Shown here one piece after another: positions 21,952-34,617 of a stretch of 64,000 nucleotides of DNA. Source of the DNA: Allodiplogaster sudhausi (taxonomy: Eukaryota; Nematoda; Chromadorea; Rhabditida; Diplogasteridae); the NCBI GenBank assembly GCA_945643635.1, contig CALZFC010000305.1, forward strand, positions 352,001 to 416,000, written 5' to 3'. The notes below the pieces were generated by a model, which was given only the letters and a program-made list of their open reading frames with translations, had not been told where the DNA came from and searched no databases. Made by a program: the position numbers and the translations under genes. How positions within the stretch are numbered: position 1 is the first letter of the stretch; every line of letters starts with the position of its first letter.

Positions 21952-24358
21952 TTACCACGCAAAAAGTCTTATTCGCTCGAAGGTCTCCTCGAAAGTGCCG
22001 TTGAAGATGGCTGCAGTGGAAAAGAGAATTACAATTTTTCGGGAGTTAAATTTTGTTTCTTTGAAAACGAAAACAGCAACGGATAAATTGAATGATAATC
22101 AAATCAATAAATGGCTGTGATTGAAAAGAGCGCAACTATTATGATCGGCGCCCTCGACAAAGAGCGGCTCAACGCGACGAGGCCCGAGTTGGCTGAGCAG
22201 AACTTCCGAGTGGCTCGGCTGGACGATCTAGCATAATTGGTTGTTTGTTTTTTACTGTTAAAATCAAACAATATTTTAAATTTATTTTTACAAAAATTTC
22301 AAATCTTTTTTGACGAGAGGGAAAAGAAGCAGCCAGTCGAACCCAATCGTCCGAGCCGTGGACAAAGAACACGGGGACGCCGACGTCGCAGATCTTCTCT
22401 TTGCTGCAAGAGCAGAGCTTGTCTTTCTCTCAAATCTTTTAAGGAGAACAGGTAGGCTACTTGGGCAGACGATTTCTTTTTTTTTTGCCTTCGATAATTG
22501 AAATTTAGCAATTGATCAGTGTAGAGCATCAACGAATCTCTACACAACTGATGGATATTTCGATAACGAATCGATATATTTTCTTCTCATATTTTTGAAC
22601 GGATCCAAGCAGCATGCGTTCGTGCACTGCGGTCGATTGACGAGGAGACGGAAGCCGGAAGTGAAGGGAGCGACCAGAGCGACGCCTCAGGACAGAAAGG
22701 GTTCGGTGTTGACAGAAACATTCATTCTCAGGGGGTCGCGCATTCTAGCCAGTGGCCCGTGCATGGACAACTGGCGCAATATTCGGTCATTTTTACTTTC
22801 CATGTATCATTTTACTTTGTTTATTTTATTTGTGAATTCGTTGCCCTTACCAGAGATTGCGAGCGGCTTCGCAGCTGCCAGATCGATGACTGCCGACGTG
22901 CCGATCGAGTAGTCGAGCAGAAGAATCTGAAGTCTTTTTATCCTCTACAAGATTGAATGCTCTTCTCTTTCTTTATTGAGAATTTCACCAGGATCGTCAT
23001 CGGTTAGATTTGAAAAAAATTATTTAGACTCAAATTTCCCGCGCGCACGCGCCTTCTTGTCCGGTCGACTGAAGCGGATGTGCTCGTAGACGGCCTCGAG
23101 ATCGGCGTAGATGTTCTTCTCGGACGGCGTTCCCGAGCTGTGGCCGTAGCTAGAAGTATATTTGTTTTTTAATCAGTCAAACCTTTTTTACACCGATGGC
23201 AATTTAGAAAACAAAAGTTGATTGTAACATTTTGAGTGTTATTTTATTGATAACTATTTTTCCATATCTTAAAAGAAAGTGTAGTCAAAGGCGTAGACAT
23301 CGCAGCAGATCGAATTGGCGATCGAGAGGAGATTCGTGATGTGAGGCTGCATGAAGAAGCCGAGGTCGCATGCATTCGGCTGAGCGAAGAGGAGAACCTG
23401 GAGAGAAGGAGAAAGAGAGAGGGAGAAAAAGAGAGAGAAAGGGGAGAGAGTCAGTGAAGAGAAGTTAGAGTGTGGGAGGAGTGAGAAGAGGAAGATCGTA
23501 AGTCGAACCTGCTTGTGAATCTGCGCCTCAACACTTGGCCTCACGAGCAGGCAGACGAGTTCGCTGCCACGGGCAGTGCTGAAAAAAAAATCAGGATTTT
23601 TTTAGCACTGCCAGCACTTGACCAGCTTCAAAAATTGTGGTTGTATAAATGGCACAATTGCGATGTTTCAGATGTTTCATCAATGATTGCCGGATATTTG
23701 TAGACGTCTGCAGAAAAACTCTGCTTACTGGACGGTGAAGGCGCGGGCGGCTGAGAGGATCGGCGCGTGGCACGGCTCGAAGTCACAGTGCGGAAGCTCC
23801 GGAATCGGACGCGGCACAACGTGGAAGCGACGGCCGGCAACCTGGAAATTAAAGCTTTTTCTTTTTAAATTAACTTAAAATTTATATTCATACATGTTAC
23901 TTTATTACTGTTTTCCTTTTACTTCTGAAATGTCCTTGAGCGGCTTGTCCGGATCCTCTTCGAGGTAGATCTCGTAGGTTCGTGGTGGTGGAATGAATGC
24001 AACCTGGAATCAATCAATACTCCCTGGCCAATCTCCAGATGAGCAGAGATGACCTTTTCCATGATTCGCTTTGGCAATGGCGGACACGCGATCGAGCACA
24101 GAATGCGGCACGCCTGAAAATGGTTGTTTTGTTAGTTATAGAAAATGATTCTCCTAAACTATGATAAATTTGACTTCAAAGAAGCCAAAATTCGCGGCTT
24201 TTCGCCTGCTCCATTAACAGAGTTGTTCTTACAGATCGTTAAATCCGTAAAGAAGTCGCTGAGTATTTCTTGAAGTTTCTTTTTTTAAAGACATTTCTGC
24301 AGTGATCCAGCTCTTCCATTATTTCATGCAACGCGCTGACCTTGCCGAACTCCTTCAT
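21952..24358 (-). CDS. ABHD17-type alpha/beta hydrolase (depalmitoylase family), divergent
   Basis: ABHD17 proteins are membrane-attached serine hydrolases that remove palmitate from proteins. The start MKEFGKACRILCSIACPPLP (ATG at 24,358) matches the family's Cys-rich, palmitoylated N-terminus. Following exons give VAFIPPPRTYEIYLEED (about 23,930-24,000), VVPRPIPELPHCDFE (23,690-23,850), STARGSELVCLLVRP, VLLFAQPNACDLGFF (23,280-23,400), SSGTPSEKNIYADLEAVYEH (23,040-23,150), LLLDYSIGTSAVIDL (22,855-22,930), VALVAPFTSGFRLL (22,610-22,690), VPVFFVHGSDDW, VEPLFVEGADHN (22,150-22,220) and a last exon ending FERIRLFAW. The nucleophile Ser (YSIG), Asp (GSDD) and His (ADHN) are present. The usual HGN oxyanion motif reads QPN, and the GQSIG elbow reads DYSIG. 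Exons are many and short. One join needs a GA|GTCTAA donor near 23,040. Confidence 0.85.
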
Positions 24359-24359
24359 G

Positions 24360-25010
24360 CTGTCTAGGCATCCTCCTTTCTCCTCCTCTGCTATCGCCGC
24401 AAGTCCATGTGTGGCGACATCATCTGAACAGCGAATAAGGAACCATTTGTAATTATAGACATAAAAAACAGTCATCAAAGTTACCAACCAAAATTTTTTT
24501 GCTACTTAATATTCTTTTTGAATAAATTTTCTTATATTTTAGGTATCCCAGAACTGACCATAGTCCCGGCTGTAGACGTTGTTAATCGCGAAGATATATT
24601 CACGGAAGCTGCCTGCGGCAATGCGCCGTTTTTGCTCTCCAGCCACATTCTGAAAAATTGGATTTTTTTTACTTTGCAAAATTTCAATCACTTTTATTTT
24701 AATATAATAATTATTTTTAATTTTTATATTAATTATGATCTCAATCGTTCTTCTCTCGCTTTTCCTGTTCATCCTGTTCATCCTGCCCAACAGCAAATCG
24801 CTGCTTCCACTGTTGTTGATGAAAGTTGACGTTCTGCGTCAAAACAACTGTTTTCTTAAATTTTATAATTTATTATTATATATTATTTTGAAGAAATTAA
24901 TTCTGAAGTGAAAAAGAATAAGCCAACGAACCTCGCCAAAGGGGCATCTTCGCTGCTTCTCACTCGCAGTCTTCTTGCTTTCGTAACTGTTGCTCTTCAT
25001 TCGAAAGAGA
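24360..25010 (-). other. Unassigned exon-like pieces upstream of the ABHD17-type gene
   Basis: Minus-strand open pieces bounded by plausible splice sites: 24,359-24,425 (DDVATHGLAAIAEEEKGG, continuous with the ABHD17 start), 24,550-24,650 (REYIFAINNVYSRDYG) and 24,760-24,835 (NVNFHQQQWKQRFAVG). They could be an alternative 5' part of the hydrolase gene or the remains of another gene. I recognise no domain in them. Confidence 0.35.
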
Positions 25011-25305
25011 GAAACTGGAAGGCCGACCACTCACGAGGCGAGCATCAGAAGAGAGTGACAAAGAAGTCATTGACATTAATTCTAGCAAAAGTGAAGATGC
25101 AAAGAACAGGAAACCAACCACCTTTCTCGAATGCAAATACCGTTTAATTTACATGATTATGTAAATAGTGAACCTAATGTTAGACAGAGAATTTATTGTT
25201 GTTTCAATTCCAATCATAGTTCAGTTGATGCAGATTATTCGCAGTTTACTTAAAGTTATAACTAATAAGTTATATGCGTGAAACTATAACATGAATTGGC
25301 TTCGG

Positions 25306-25530
25306 GGTGCTATCCCTGTTGGGGGGGGCATGATTTTTTCCAAGTTTCTAAGGAATGTTTATTTGCACAGAAATGTTAGCATAAGTAGCTTAATTGACGT
25401 TTTCGATGTCATATTCGCGTTCAGCTCGAAAAATAAGCACTAATAGACAGCTTTCAACCGTAAGTATATGGGGCAAAACATTCCTTAGAAACTTGGAAAA
25501 AATCATGCCCCCCCCAACAGGGATAGCACC
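25306..25530. mobile_element. hAT-like MITE with 8-bp target duplication
   Basis: Inverted ends of about 55 bp (GGTGCTATCCCTGTTGGGGG at the left, mirrored at the right end 25,476-25,530) flank a short core. GGCTTCGG occurs directly at both borders (25,298-25,305 and 25,531-25,538), an 8-bp duplication as made by hAT elements. It sits at the 5' edge of a retrotransposon remnant. Confidence 0.8.
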
Positions 25531-25539
25531 GGCTTCGGT

Positions 25540-26756
25540 GCGAGTGCAACGAGCAATTATTTAGAAGAGAATGCGATCCTCTCTCCCTACCAGTTTGGCT
25601 TTCGGCCAAAACATTCTGTATCGACTGCTCTACTCACTACTCTTAACGATTGGCACTCCATTCTAGATTCAAATAACTATATTAGTGTTGCGTATATAGA
25701 CTTTAGCAAGGCGTTTGATTCAGTGCCTCGAGAGCACCTTCTCTTTAAGCTTTCTAAAGTTGGCATATCAGGCAGTCTACTTCGCTTCTTCGATTCATTC
25801 TTCTCTAATAGAGTGCAGTCGGTTATTGTAAATGATAGTGTGTCATCTTCTTATTCCATCAATAGCGGTGTTAATCAAGGTACATGTCTAGGTACATGTT
25901 GTTCCTGATTTATATCAATGATATTGTTGACTGCATCCCCTCTGGCTGTCATTATACGATTTATGCCGACGATGTCAAACTTTTCACCTATAATAACCCA
26001 TTTCTCTTACTGTCTGCTCTAGACTCGGTAGATTCCTGGGCTAGTAAATGGGTCCTCACCATCTCTCTCGATAAGACTGTCGTAATGCCAATTGGAAACC
26101 GCCCCCAATACTCATTCTCTATTCGAGGTATATCTCTGCCAATGGTTTCATCGTTTGAAGACCTCGGGATTACGTACGATTTTGACCTCTCCCCACATAA
26201 TCATATCCGTGCAATTGTTAGAAAGGCGTCAGCTAGATGTGCTTATATTCTACGCTCTTTCAAAACTAGAAATCTCTCTATTCTTTCTCGTCTTTATAAA
26301 GTCTATGTATTGCCTATATTAGACGCCTCATCTGAGATTTGGAACCCCTCTTCCACAATGTATATCAATTTGCTCGAAAAAGTTCAGCGTAGCTATACTA
26401 GATCCATCTTCAGAAGACTAGGTAGCCCATTACCCTATCATCAGCGCTTGAAATCTCTTGGAATTTTAGCTCTTGAACGGCGCAGACGCGTAACAGATCT
26501 AGTTGCTACACTTAAGATAATGCGACAACTCACCCCAATTGATCTCTCTCGCTTTTTCCACCTGCCCTCCAGTTATTCCTCCAATCTTCGAGGTCACTCT
26601 TTGAAGCTCTCTCTTCCCCCATTTCGATCTCTCCGCTCTAGACATGCCTGTCTTTCGTATCGTATTGTACACCATTGGAACTCCTTATTAGAACAGCAAG
26701 TGTCTTCCCTTTCAATTTCATCTTTTCGTAGTAGCTGTGTGAATCTCCGTATCTGA
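25540..26756 (+). pseudogene. 5'-truncated, frameshifted non-LTR reverse transcriptase
   Basis: The frame opens with LSPYQFGFRPKHSVSTALL and VAYIDFSKAFDSVP, both hallmark reverse transcriptase motifs of CR1/jockey-type elements. Near 25,880-25,905 the expected SGVPQGSVLGPLLF block reads SGVNQGTCLGTCC and then stops. The frame resumes one register over at LFLIYINDI, with the catalytic YADD box in HYTIYADDVKLFTY. A local repeat GGTACATGT marks the break. The C-terminal maturase-like part runs to TGA at 26,756. A short AATTCAAATTCAATT tail near 26,870-26,885 looks like the microsatellite end of such elements. No endonuclease domain is present upstream. Confidence 0.85.
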
Positions 26757-26886
26757 TTGTTGTTTTTCTCTTTCTCTCTTTCTTCATTATTTTCCAATTG
26801 CTTGACCCCGTGTGTTCATTGGACCCATACTGCTTATCTATTTGATCTATACCAATCAATGCGATAAAGAAATTCAAATTCAATTA

Positions 26887-28251
26887 ACGCCAAATAATAT
26901 TTGGGTTTTCGGCCTGGGCAGTTTGCACTGACTGTCCTAGTTCTACTTATAGTAGTGAGTCATCCCCCAGGATACCGTAACTTCCGATTCCCCCGGAATG
27001 CAGGGAGGCAAGAGTCTGCTTTCTATTTGGGCCATTAAGTTCTTTTCTATGGACTACAAGAAACATTGCGACGAAGGAAGTGAACTAATGAGCGAAAAAT
27101 TGGTAGAGATAGACGAAGTGCAAAAGAGAACATAGAAAGGTATATTAGCCAATGAGTAAGAGAGAGAGAGAGAGATAGCTGACAAATGTGAAAATGTTAG
27201 ACCAATTTTCTATGTGCTTAAAGTCATAGAATAAATTTTCAGTGTCTCTTATTTAGTAGGCTAAGCTGAGAGCGAGAGAGAGAGAGCGAGAGAGAGAGAG
27301 AATGAGAGAACATTATTGACGAAGAAAGAGAGGCAGACCAATTGGAACTTATTTTGATTGTCGCTCGATATAAAATCATGTATTTCATCTTTTACCATCG
27401 AAGAAATCTGGCGTCTGTTGAAATGCTGTTGAGAAAGAAAATAAGTGGAACTCCCGGTCGTAGAAACAAAGTTGACCTCGAATTTTTAGTATGAACTGCA
27501 TAGAAAAGATAATTATTATGCTTCTGTAATGCGATAGAACCATGATTAGCCCTTCGGTCTTTATTCTGCAGAGAAAGGGCGAGTGGGAGTTTGCATATAT
27601 TATTTCTGACGCTTATTTTTTCAATACGTCATAATTCTGATTAGCATAAAAAATACTTACTCAGTTTTTCAGGATTTTATCGTTTTCTTTTTTAAAGATA
27701 AAGAAAGTCACTTTTTAACTTCCAAAATTGTAATGAAAAATTTTTGCTACAGAAAATACTTGACCGCTTTTTTTTTGTCAAAAAATACGCTTTTTGGGAC
27801 AAACGTTTTCAGTCAAGAAGTTTTTTCTCTTCGATAAGACCCGAGTGCCCGAACCTAAATATGCAAGCGAAATCGATGTGAGTTTATCGAGAAATGTACA
27901 ATTTGAGCGGACATTTTGGAATATTCCGATAGTTCCTCACCCCTGCTTTTTGAGCGGTTCTACACGAACATACTAAATCTGGTTTCCAATATTTCTTCCA
28001 GCATTCTATCTTCGTTCTTTCCACAATAGTTAATTAACAACCAATCCTATCATATTATAAAGTGTTTATATTTCCGAAGCTCCAAGAAGAATGTACGCAC
28101 ATAAGCTTATCAATTAAGTTACATGAGGTGCCTTTGAAGCTTCATATATTGAATAAGTGAATATTCTTTTCTTAATGCCTGATATCCTGGTAGCATGTAC
28201 AATGGCTTTATCTTGCTTCAGAAGCAATCCAATTCCATTTAAATTGGCATG
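26887..28251. other. Intergenic, (GA)n tracts, no gene seen
   Basis: GA-repeat patches at 27,160-27,175 and 27,265-27,302. The remainder is AT-rich and unassigned. Confidence 0.5.
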
Positions 28252-31200
28252 TCATGAGTCATTCTGCAGACACTGGTCACTGGTCGAGTCGCACGGCGCG
28301 TACTGGCAGAGATACTGGGCAGAGGCGGTCGCGGAGGTGGCGAACCAGGCAGAGGAGAAGCCGCCGCTGTATTGCTGTGCGAAGATGGAAGGACCCGCAG
28401 CGGGCGCCGGAGGACTCGACTGCCACTTGGCAAAGTCCACCGGAGTCTCAAGGCACAATTATGTATACATTATCGATTCTTTCAAGGTGTCAAAAACTCG
28501 CACTTGAATTCGCGCCATTTTGCATAACTCAAACGCGAGAGGGCATGTGATCTAGAGGGACGCGACTACAATGGTCAAGACCAAATTCAACTATATTGCA
28601 GTTGGCTTCAGGCTCCTTTAAGTATTCCTATCTCATCATTAATTCTGTTTACATAAGAAATTTGGATTTGTACATGATTTGACTTCAGCCTCAGAAGGCT
28701 GTTCCAAATTCCAAGAGTTAAAACAACTTCTTGCCAACCCCGTCGAGCCAGCTGAACTCTGCGCCGTCGCTCATGCGCTTGAGGCCAATCCAATATTTTG
28801 TACGCGGCGGAAACACTGGAATAAGGCAAGTTGTGTGAATGATTGCAAACGTTTCCACACAAAACGATGAGATAAAATAGAGTAAATTTGTTTTATGTTT
28901 TAAGTTTATTAATGAACAAATACACTTCACTTATCGCTCCCCTCTCCTCCCCTCATTTCTCATTTGCCCATTTCGCGTACATGATGCAAGAAATAGCTGC
29001 TTCTCGTCGCTGTGAATGGAAGGAAGAACGGCGCTCTTTCGCATGCAGTTGGAAGCTGCGGCGCGTGAAACTGCTTCGAGTGTAATGACTTCGTAGCAGC
29101 CGCCAGTCGGCAAGCCTGGTCGCGTGGTCGCTTCACGCACCTTGAAAAGAAGAAGGCTGTCTTTCTTTTCCTTTCTTTTACATAAGTAGGCTTGTAAAAG
29201 CATGAAATATAAGATATGTTCACTGACAACGAACGGATGCTGTTGAGTCGAGCAGAAGCAGTTCACTGCAAAGGTAGCGAAAATTCTCTTCTGTGCTAAT
29301 AGGAAAAGGAAACATAGGAAAAGAGGAAAAAAGGCTTTTGTTTCCGCAGTAACATTTACGTTCTTTACTCTTTAATATTTAACTATTTTATACTTTACAC
29401 GTTTATATTTTACTTCTTTATACTTTTTCTTTACTCTTTTATTCTTCTCCTCACCATCACAGAACGCCTTGAGGAGATCGGCGGCCGTGAAGATGCTGAC
29501 TCCACTCTGACTGGTGTACGCGTACGAAGTGGAGGCCAGCTCGGCAAGTCGCCGGTCAGCGAGTCCATCCTCCTCGACGTAGTCTCAAAGGGCAGCAAAT
29601 ATCAGCTCACTAGAACTAAAATGAAATCTACCTTTCTATACTGTTCAAGGCTACTACTATCTTTTATATTTTAGTGATATTTCAAGTTTAGGCACTTCGG
29701 CTTCTCCAAATCTCTATTTCAATCATTGCACAAAGATATCTTTCCGAACGGTCTCATACCGCCTTTCTCTCAATGTCACCTTCCCTCCCTTCCATTGCTC
29801 TGTACATACATATGTACATACCAACGGTTATGAAAGTGCCGCCGTCCTCCTTGAAATCCTGCGCAATTCGATGTGGATCCTTCCCGCCGCCAGCGCTAAA
29901 ATATGTATGTATGTACATATATGTTCACTATTCGTTCCAAATGGCAAGTAATATTTTTTATTAAAAATAAACAAAAGAAGAACAAGTTGCCAAATCGGAC
30001 ACATTAGAAAATGATTACCGGAACGCCGTCGCGATGAGCACGATTACCTGCTGAGCAACTCGTATCTTGGACGGTTTCTGCAGCATCTCGGCTGCCATTC
30101 GAATAGCGCTGTAGAGGAACTTAGTAAAAGGACTTGAATTTTTTTATAGATCGCTTGAATATCGTATGAATATCTTTAAAAAAAAGATTTTTTTATTTAA
30201 TCAATAAACAAATTCCATTAAAGTAGTAATGGCCGAATGACCTTTCCAGATCAGACTCTTCGCCACCGAGGAAGGGAATGTCAAAGTTGTCAGCGTCCGT
30301 GTCGTTGAGGATGTCGCCGAATTGCGCGACAGCAATCGCGGTCCGTGCGTACGCGACGACTCCTGTTATGGGTATGTACGTACATATCTAGTTAAGTTAC
30401 TACACTATGCAAATTACTAAAATATTCATATGTACTTTGCGTAATAAAGCAATATTCAAATTTCCGTCCTTAACATTATAAAGAAGTTCTTGGAGTTAGC
30501 TGTTCTATTTCATATCTCACAATCAGCGGTCACCCACCAACGCGCGTCCGAAATCGGCCATCTCCTTTCGACAACGAGTACAGCGTGCTTTGAATAAACG
30601 CAACAGCCTGCAAAAACATATTGTGCCAAATTGTTTTTGCACTCTGCTTCACAAAATCTGAATCGGCCGCTCGCACTATTTTGCGGCCCCTGTCATTTTT
30701 TGTTTGCTTCTATTGTAAAGCGGATATTTTAAAGAAGAATAAAATGACGTCATCAAGGCCGTGGGAGCCCATCGCGGACGTCGCGTCTACGACAAAGACA
30801 ACGTCGAGCCAGAGAGTGCCAGGGACGCATCGACAGGCGCCGCTGTCCTCGAGTGGCTGCCCGCCCGTTGGCACGGCTTCTGCCGAATTGCAGGAACCAT
30901 ATTATATTGATTAATAATTAAGTTAGTTACTACATATTTATTGACTTTGATTGCCAATGATATGCTTTTCATTATTTTGAGGGCGATCACCGAAAAATTA
31001 TGTGATATGCCGCGGCCCTTTTCACTTTCGTTCGCGCGTGCTATTTTCATGCAGCGGGTTTGTGCGACCAGCGAAATAGCACGCGAAAATGAGAGTGAGG
31101 AATCACAGGGCAGACGCGGCAATTCGAACCTGCATTAAATATTTTTCGGTGATCGCCCTCCTTTAATATTATTTCATTCATTTCCTGCTCGAACGCAACA

Positions 31201-33983
31201 AAGTTTCTATGAATATACTAATAAAAATTGTATTGTTGCCAAAACGGCAGTGACTGTTGACAAAGCAAACTTGGAATCGTTATAGTGGACGGCATAGGCG
31301 AAGAAGTGGAATGGGACGTCGTGGTTATCGTGGTTGTTGTGGTCGTCGGCTTCGTTGTGGTCGGCAGAGCTGCAAAATGGGCAATCTGGCCGTTGGAGAA
31401 TCCAACAACAACACTAAAGGAGCTCAAAACTCAATTTTGAATTCGGAACGTCTTGAATGGCACAAGAGAATGTGATTTGGAGAGATACTACTATTACAAT
31501 CAGGAAAATTCAAATAGATAACGATTGAGGTTTGGCGATAGAATAAGGAATCTTTGTGAAATATATAGATGTAGATATTTTGATGATGAATTATAAAAAA
31601 TATTTCAAAAAGGAAATTAATTTTCATTGCACAAACCTTCGATGCGCACTTCGGCGACGAAGAAGTCGAGGTTCGCCTCCGCCGCGTAGTCCTCATCCAC
31701 GATCGTGAGATACTTGAGCTCGAATGAGTCTCCGTTGAAGTTCCATGAGTCGGTTAGGTTATGCGCTCCGGAATAACTTTAAAAAGAAAATATGACGTAA
31801 ATAATACATGATAAATGTCTAACATATTAAAATGACTTATATAAATTATAAAGATCCCTTTTAAAGAAAAAATTTTCCGATTTTGTTTAGTCCTAATAGA
31901 AATGTACTGACACGCTCGAGCCGTTGTACCACGGCCCACCCGCAATCATTTCGACGCCGCCGCGGAATTGAGAGTCAAAAAAGTAACGAATCTTCGTGAG
32001 CACTTGAGCACCTTCGGAAATGCTGGAAGAATTATGAGAACGATTAGAGAGGAGCAATATGATTTATCGTATACAAACAATTAATACATAATATTAGCTA
32101 AATATAAAGGAAAATTCAGTTTAATAGCGACTAACGGAAAAGGCGCATTGTTGTGCTGGCCGTTGAGATGGCGCGCGTCTGGATAGGCCGAACTGCCGAT
32201 CACGACGAACGAGCCCGGCCGAAGAATGTCCTCGTCTGGAATTACAAAAAAAATATAATTAATTAATTAATTAACTACTTTTATGTTGGTTTGAACGCGT
32301 TAGTTCCATTCAAAATTGTTTTTTATTCCAGCTGCTGACCTTTGATATCATTCGAAGTGGTTACGGTGATGTTACAGTTGGCCACATCGACTACACCGCG
32401 CGGAAAGATGTCCACCATCGTATCGAAAATGACGACGGCTTCGGGCGCTGTTCGCGAGTCGCTGAAAATCGTGAATTGTTTTATTCTAGCGGCACAAATA
32501 GTCTGCAAACAATGAATCTCAACTAACTCGATCGAATAGATCAGCCGAGAGTCCAATCCGCTTCCCGCGCTAATATCGATACGCTGTAAAAAAATTATTA
32601 ACTAATATCTTTCAGAATTAAAGTTTTATTTAATAAAATGAACTGTGCAAATAATCTGAAATTCAAAATAGAAGTAAAAATAACCCCGGCATATTCGAGA
32701 CCGGCAAAACGCATCTTGACACGGCCCGTTAGCGAGAGAAGCACCACGTGGCCAGCCGTCTGATTCGCGCTGTAGCTTACAGTGCGCATTTGGTCGTTTA
32801 CCGCCTGAAACATCTTGAACAACATTTTCTTCTTCTAACAATCTGAAAATATGATGGGCTTATTCTTATTTTTGCTTTCTCTGCATAACAGCAATTAATT
32901 AAAAACAAATTACTCAGGTATGATTGAAATTTTTTTAAACGTTTTCTATGTTTGCTCATATATGCATTTGTCAAATTGGTTAATAATGTTCTCTCACTAT
33001 TAAGAAAAACTTTATAGTCATAAGATCTACATACTACATATGTGCAAAAATTAACCTGTGCAATGACATCGATGTTTTCAGTGAAAATGATGAAATTTTC
33101 CTCACAGCTCGAATTCTTGCGTTGAATGGCAAAGCTGCCAGACTGCTTTGATGACGTCAGAGCCTATAAATGCTCACTAAAACATAAAGCAATAAAGCGA
33201 GGGTGACAAAGAGTGGTGGGATGACAAATCGCAGGAGTGCATGCTTGCATCACTAATGCGTTGGATTTGAATGAGTAGTTTGAATAAGAATGACTTAAAA
33301 TAAGGTGCAAACATTAGTGACCTTTGCTGATGTAAAGCAGGAAGATTCGTAGAAAGCGGACAGGCGGTTTGCCTTGCCGAGAATAACATCAGTCAGACTA
33401 AAAAAAAAAAAATTTTAATGGTGACTCATCGATAGCTTTCACGATTTTTCACTTGTGCAAGAAAAGTTTTTTTTTTATTTGAATGAGAATTCGCGGATTG
33501 AAAAAAATTAAAGGGGACCTTGTCGTCTTTCCGTCCGTTAGATCCGTGACCACTACGTTTTGAAGGCTCAAATGTGTTGGATTCTCAGCGGCCGCACAGA
33601 GAAAGCGACAATTATTTACAATTACCTTCTGGAAACGATGAATAAATCCAAATTAATTAATTTTTTTGCTTTATCCGCTTTATTGAGAAAATCTTTCAAT
33701 AAAAAAAAACAATATGATATTATCATGAGTTCTTGCCCGTTTCACGTCGTTGCAGTAGAGAGTTGTGCGCACGCCTAAGGCAACTGAAAGAGTAAATTTA
33801 GAAAATGTGGCGCAAAATTATATCAAAACTAATTTACACAATAATATATTTTGGAAAATATTCACTGGTCTTCAATAAAATTAATTAGTTTAACTGAAAA
33901 TGGATTTTAATGATACCGTGTAATGATAAGAGAGTGAGAAGTATTCCATACTGGAGAAGCGAAAGGACGAATGCGACCGCCAT
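28252..33983 (-). CDS. Secreted VWA domain plus C-type lectin protein (nematode CLEC family)
   Basis: The start at 33,983 gives a hydrophobic leader (MAVAFVLSLLQ). N-terminal exons between 33,400 and 31,630 (LTDVILGKANRLSAFYESSC, NQTAGHVVLLSLTGRVKMRF, VVIGSSAYPDARHLNGQH, VEMIAGGPWYNGSSVSV, NLDFFVAEVRIE) form a domain I cannot name; a CUB-like fold is possible. A Thr-rich, mucin-like linker follows (31,245-31,375) and is in phase. The VWA domain begins at about 30,890 (CRCVPGTLWLDVVFVVDATS) and continues through 30,240-30,370, 30,010-30,110 and 29,460-29,570 to the typical STSYAYTSQSGVSIFTAADL. The C-type lectin domain covers about 29,150 down to 28,252, with YWIGLKRMSDGAEFSWLDG and the ending YLCQYAPCDS. 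The MIDAS reads DATSA in place of DxSxS, and no EPN/QPD or WND calcium motif is visible. Such proteins are secreted and often linked to immunity. Some exon borders are approximate. Confidence 0.82.
30979..31160. mobile_element. 182-bp MITE in an intron of the lectin gene
   Basis: Perfect 20-bp inverted ends GAGGGCGATCACCGAAAAAT. A second inverted pair lies inside (GCGTGCTATTT and AAATAGCACGC). It can fold into a long hairpin and has no coding capacity. The target duplication is unclear. Confidence 0.75.
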
Positions 33984-34617
33984 GGCGTCTGAAACTTTAA
34001 AAAATGACTTTTCCGAGGTAGCTAAATATGGGAGAGACTGAAGAGAAGGGCGCGGTTCAGACTGAAAGCCGTTTGATGATTATGAATCTGAAGACAGCGC
34101 TGACTCTTCTGAAAATGCAATTAAAGCGCCCGACAGAGATCAAACTCACTCACAAAATGGGCTCTTCGTGATAAGAAACACTGAGCACACAAAAAGAAAG
34201 TCAATTTAATTTCCACTGCACACGCTGCAGCGATCTTTGATGAGTCCCTTTTTAAAAGTAATAAAAAGGAGTCCCGCTTATCAGCTGTCAGGTACATACT
34301 TCTTGGCAGTAATGTTACATTGTCTTTTGCAGATAGAAGTTATGTATGTAATTGCATGAAGTTTTTTTTTATACAGATTCGGAAGTATTCCAAATTCTGA
34401 TCAGAATGATGAAAGAATTTGCATGATAGTTATTTAGCGTTTCCGAACCGTAAAAATATGTACGACGCAGAGGGTAGGGTATCCGTCTAAATCTTTAACG
34501 CATCCAAAAAATCAAGTTTACTTAAGAATTTGTAAACAATCGAAATTAGAACTCTTTATTCATGTTCTATCAATAAAGAACTGAAATGACGAATCTGGAG
34601 ACGAATCTAATAGAATT

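Noticed and set aside
24760..24835. Similarity of NVNFHQQQWKQRF to S28 serine carboxypeptidase starts
   Set aside because: Only a short run matches and no catalytic motif follows.
31245..31375. His/Asp-rich frame (ADHNEADDHNNHD) in the lectin gene
   Set aside because: The preceding exon ends in phase 1, which selects the Thr-rich frame instead.
32626..32841. Cys-containing alternative frame in the lectin gene (ANGPCQDAFCRSRICRG)
   Set aside because: The competing frame NQTAGHVVLLSLTGRV is more protein-like and fits the neighbouring exons; some doubt remains.
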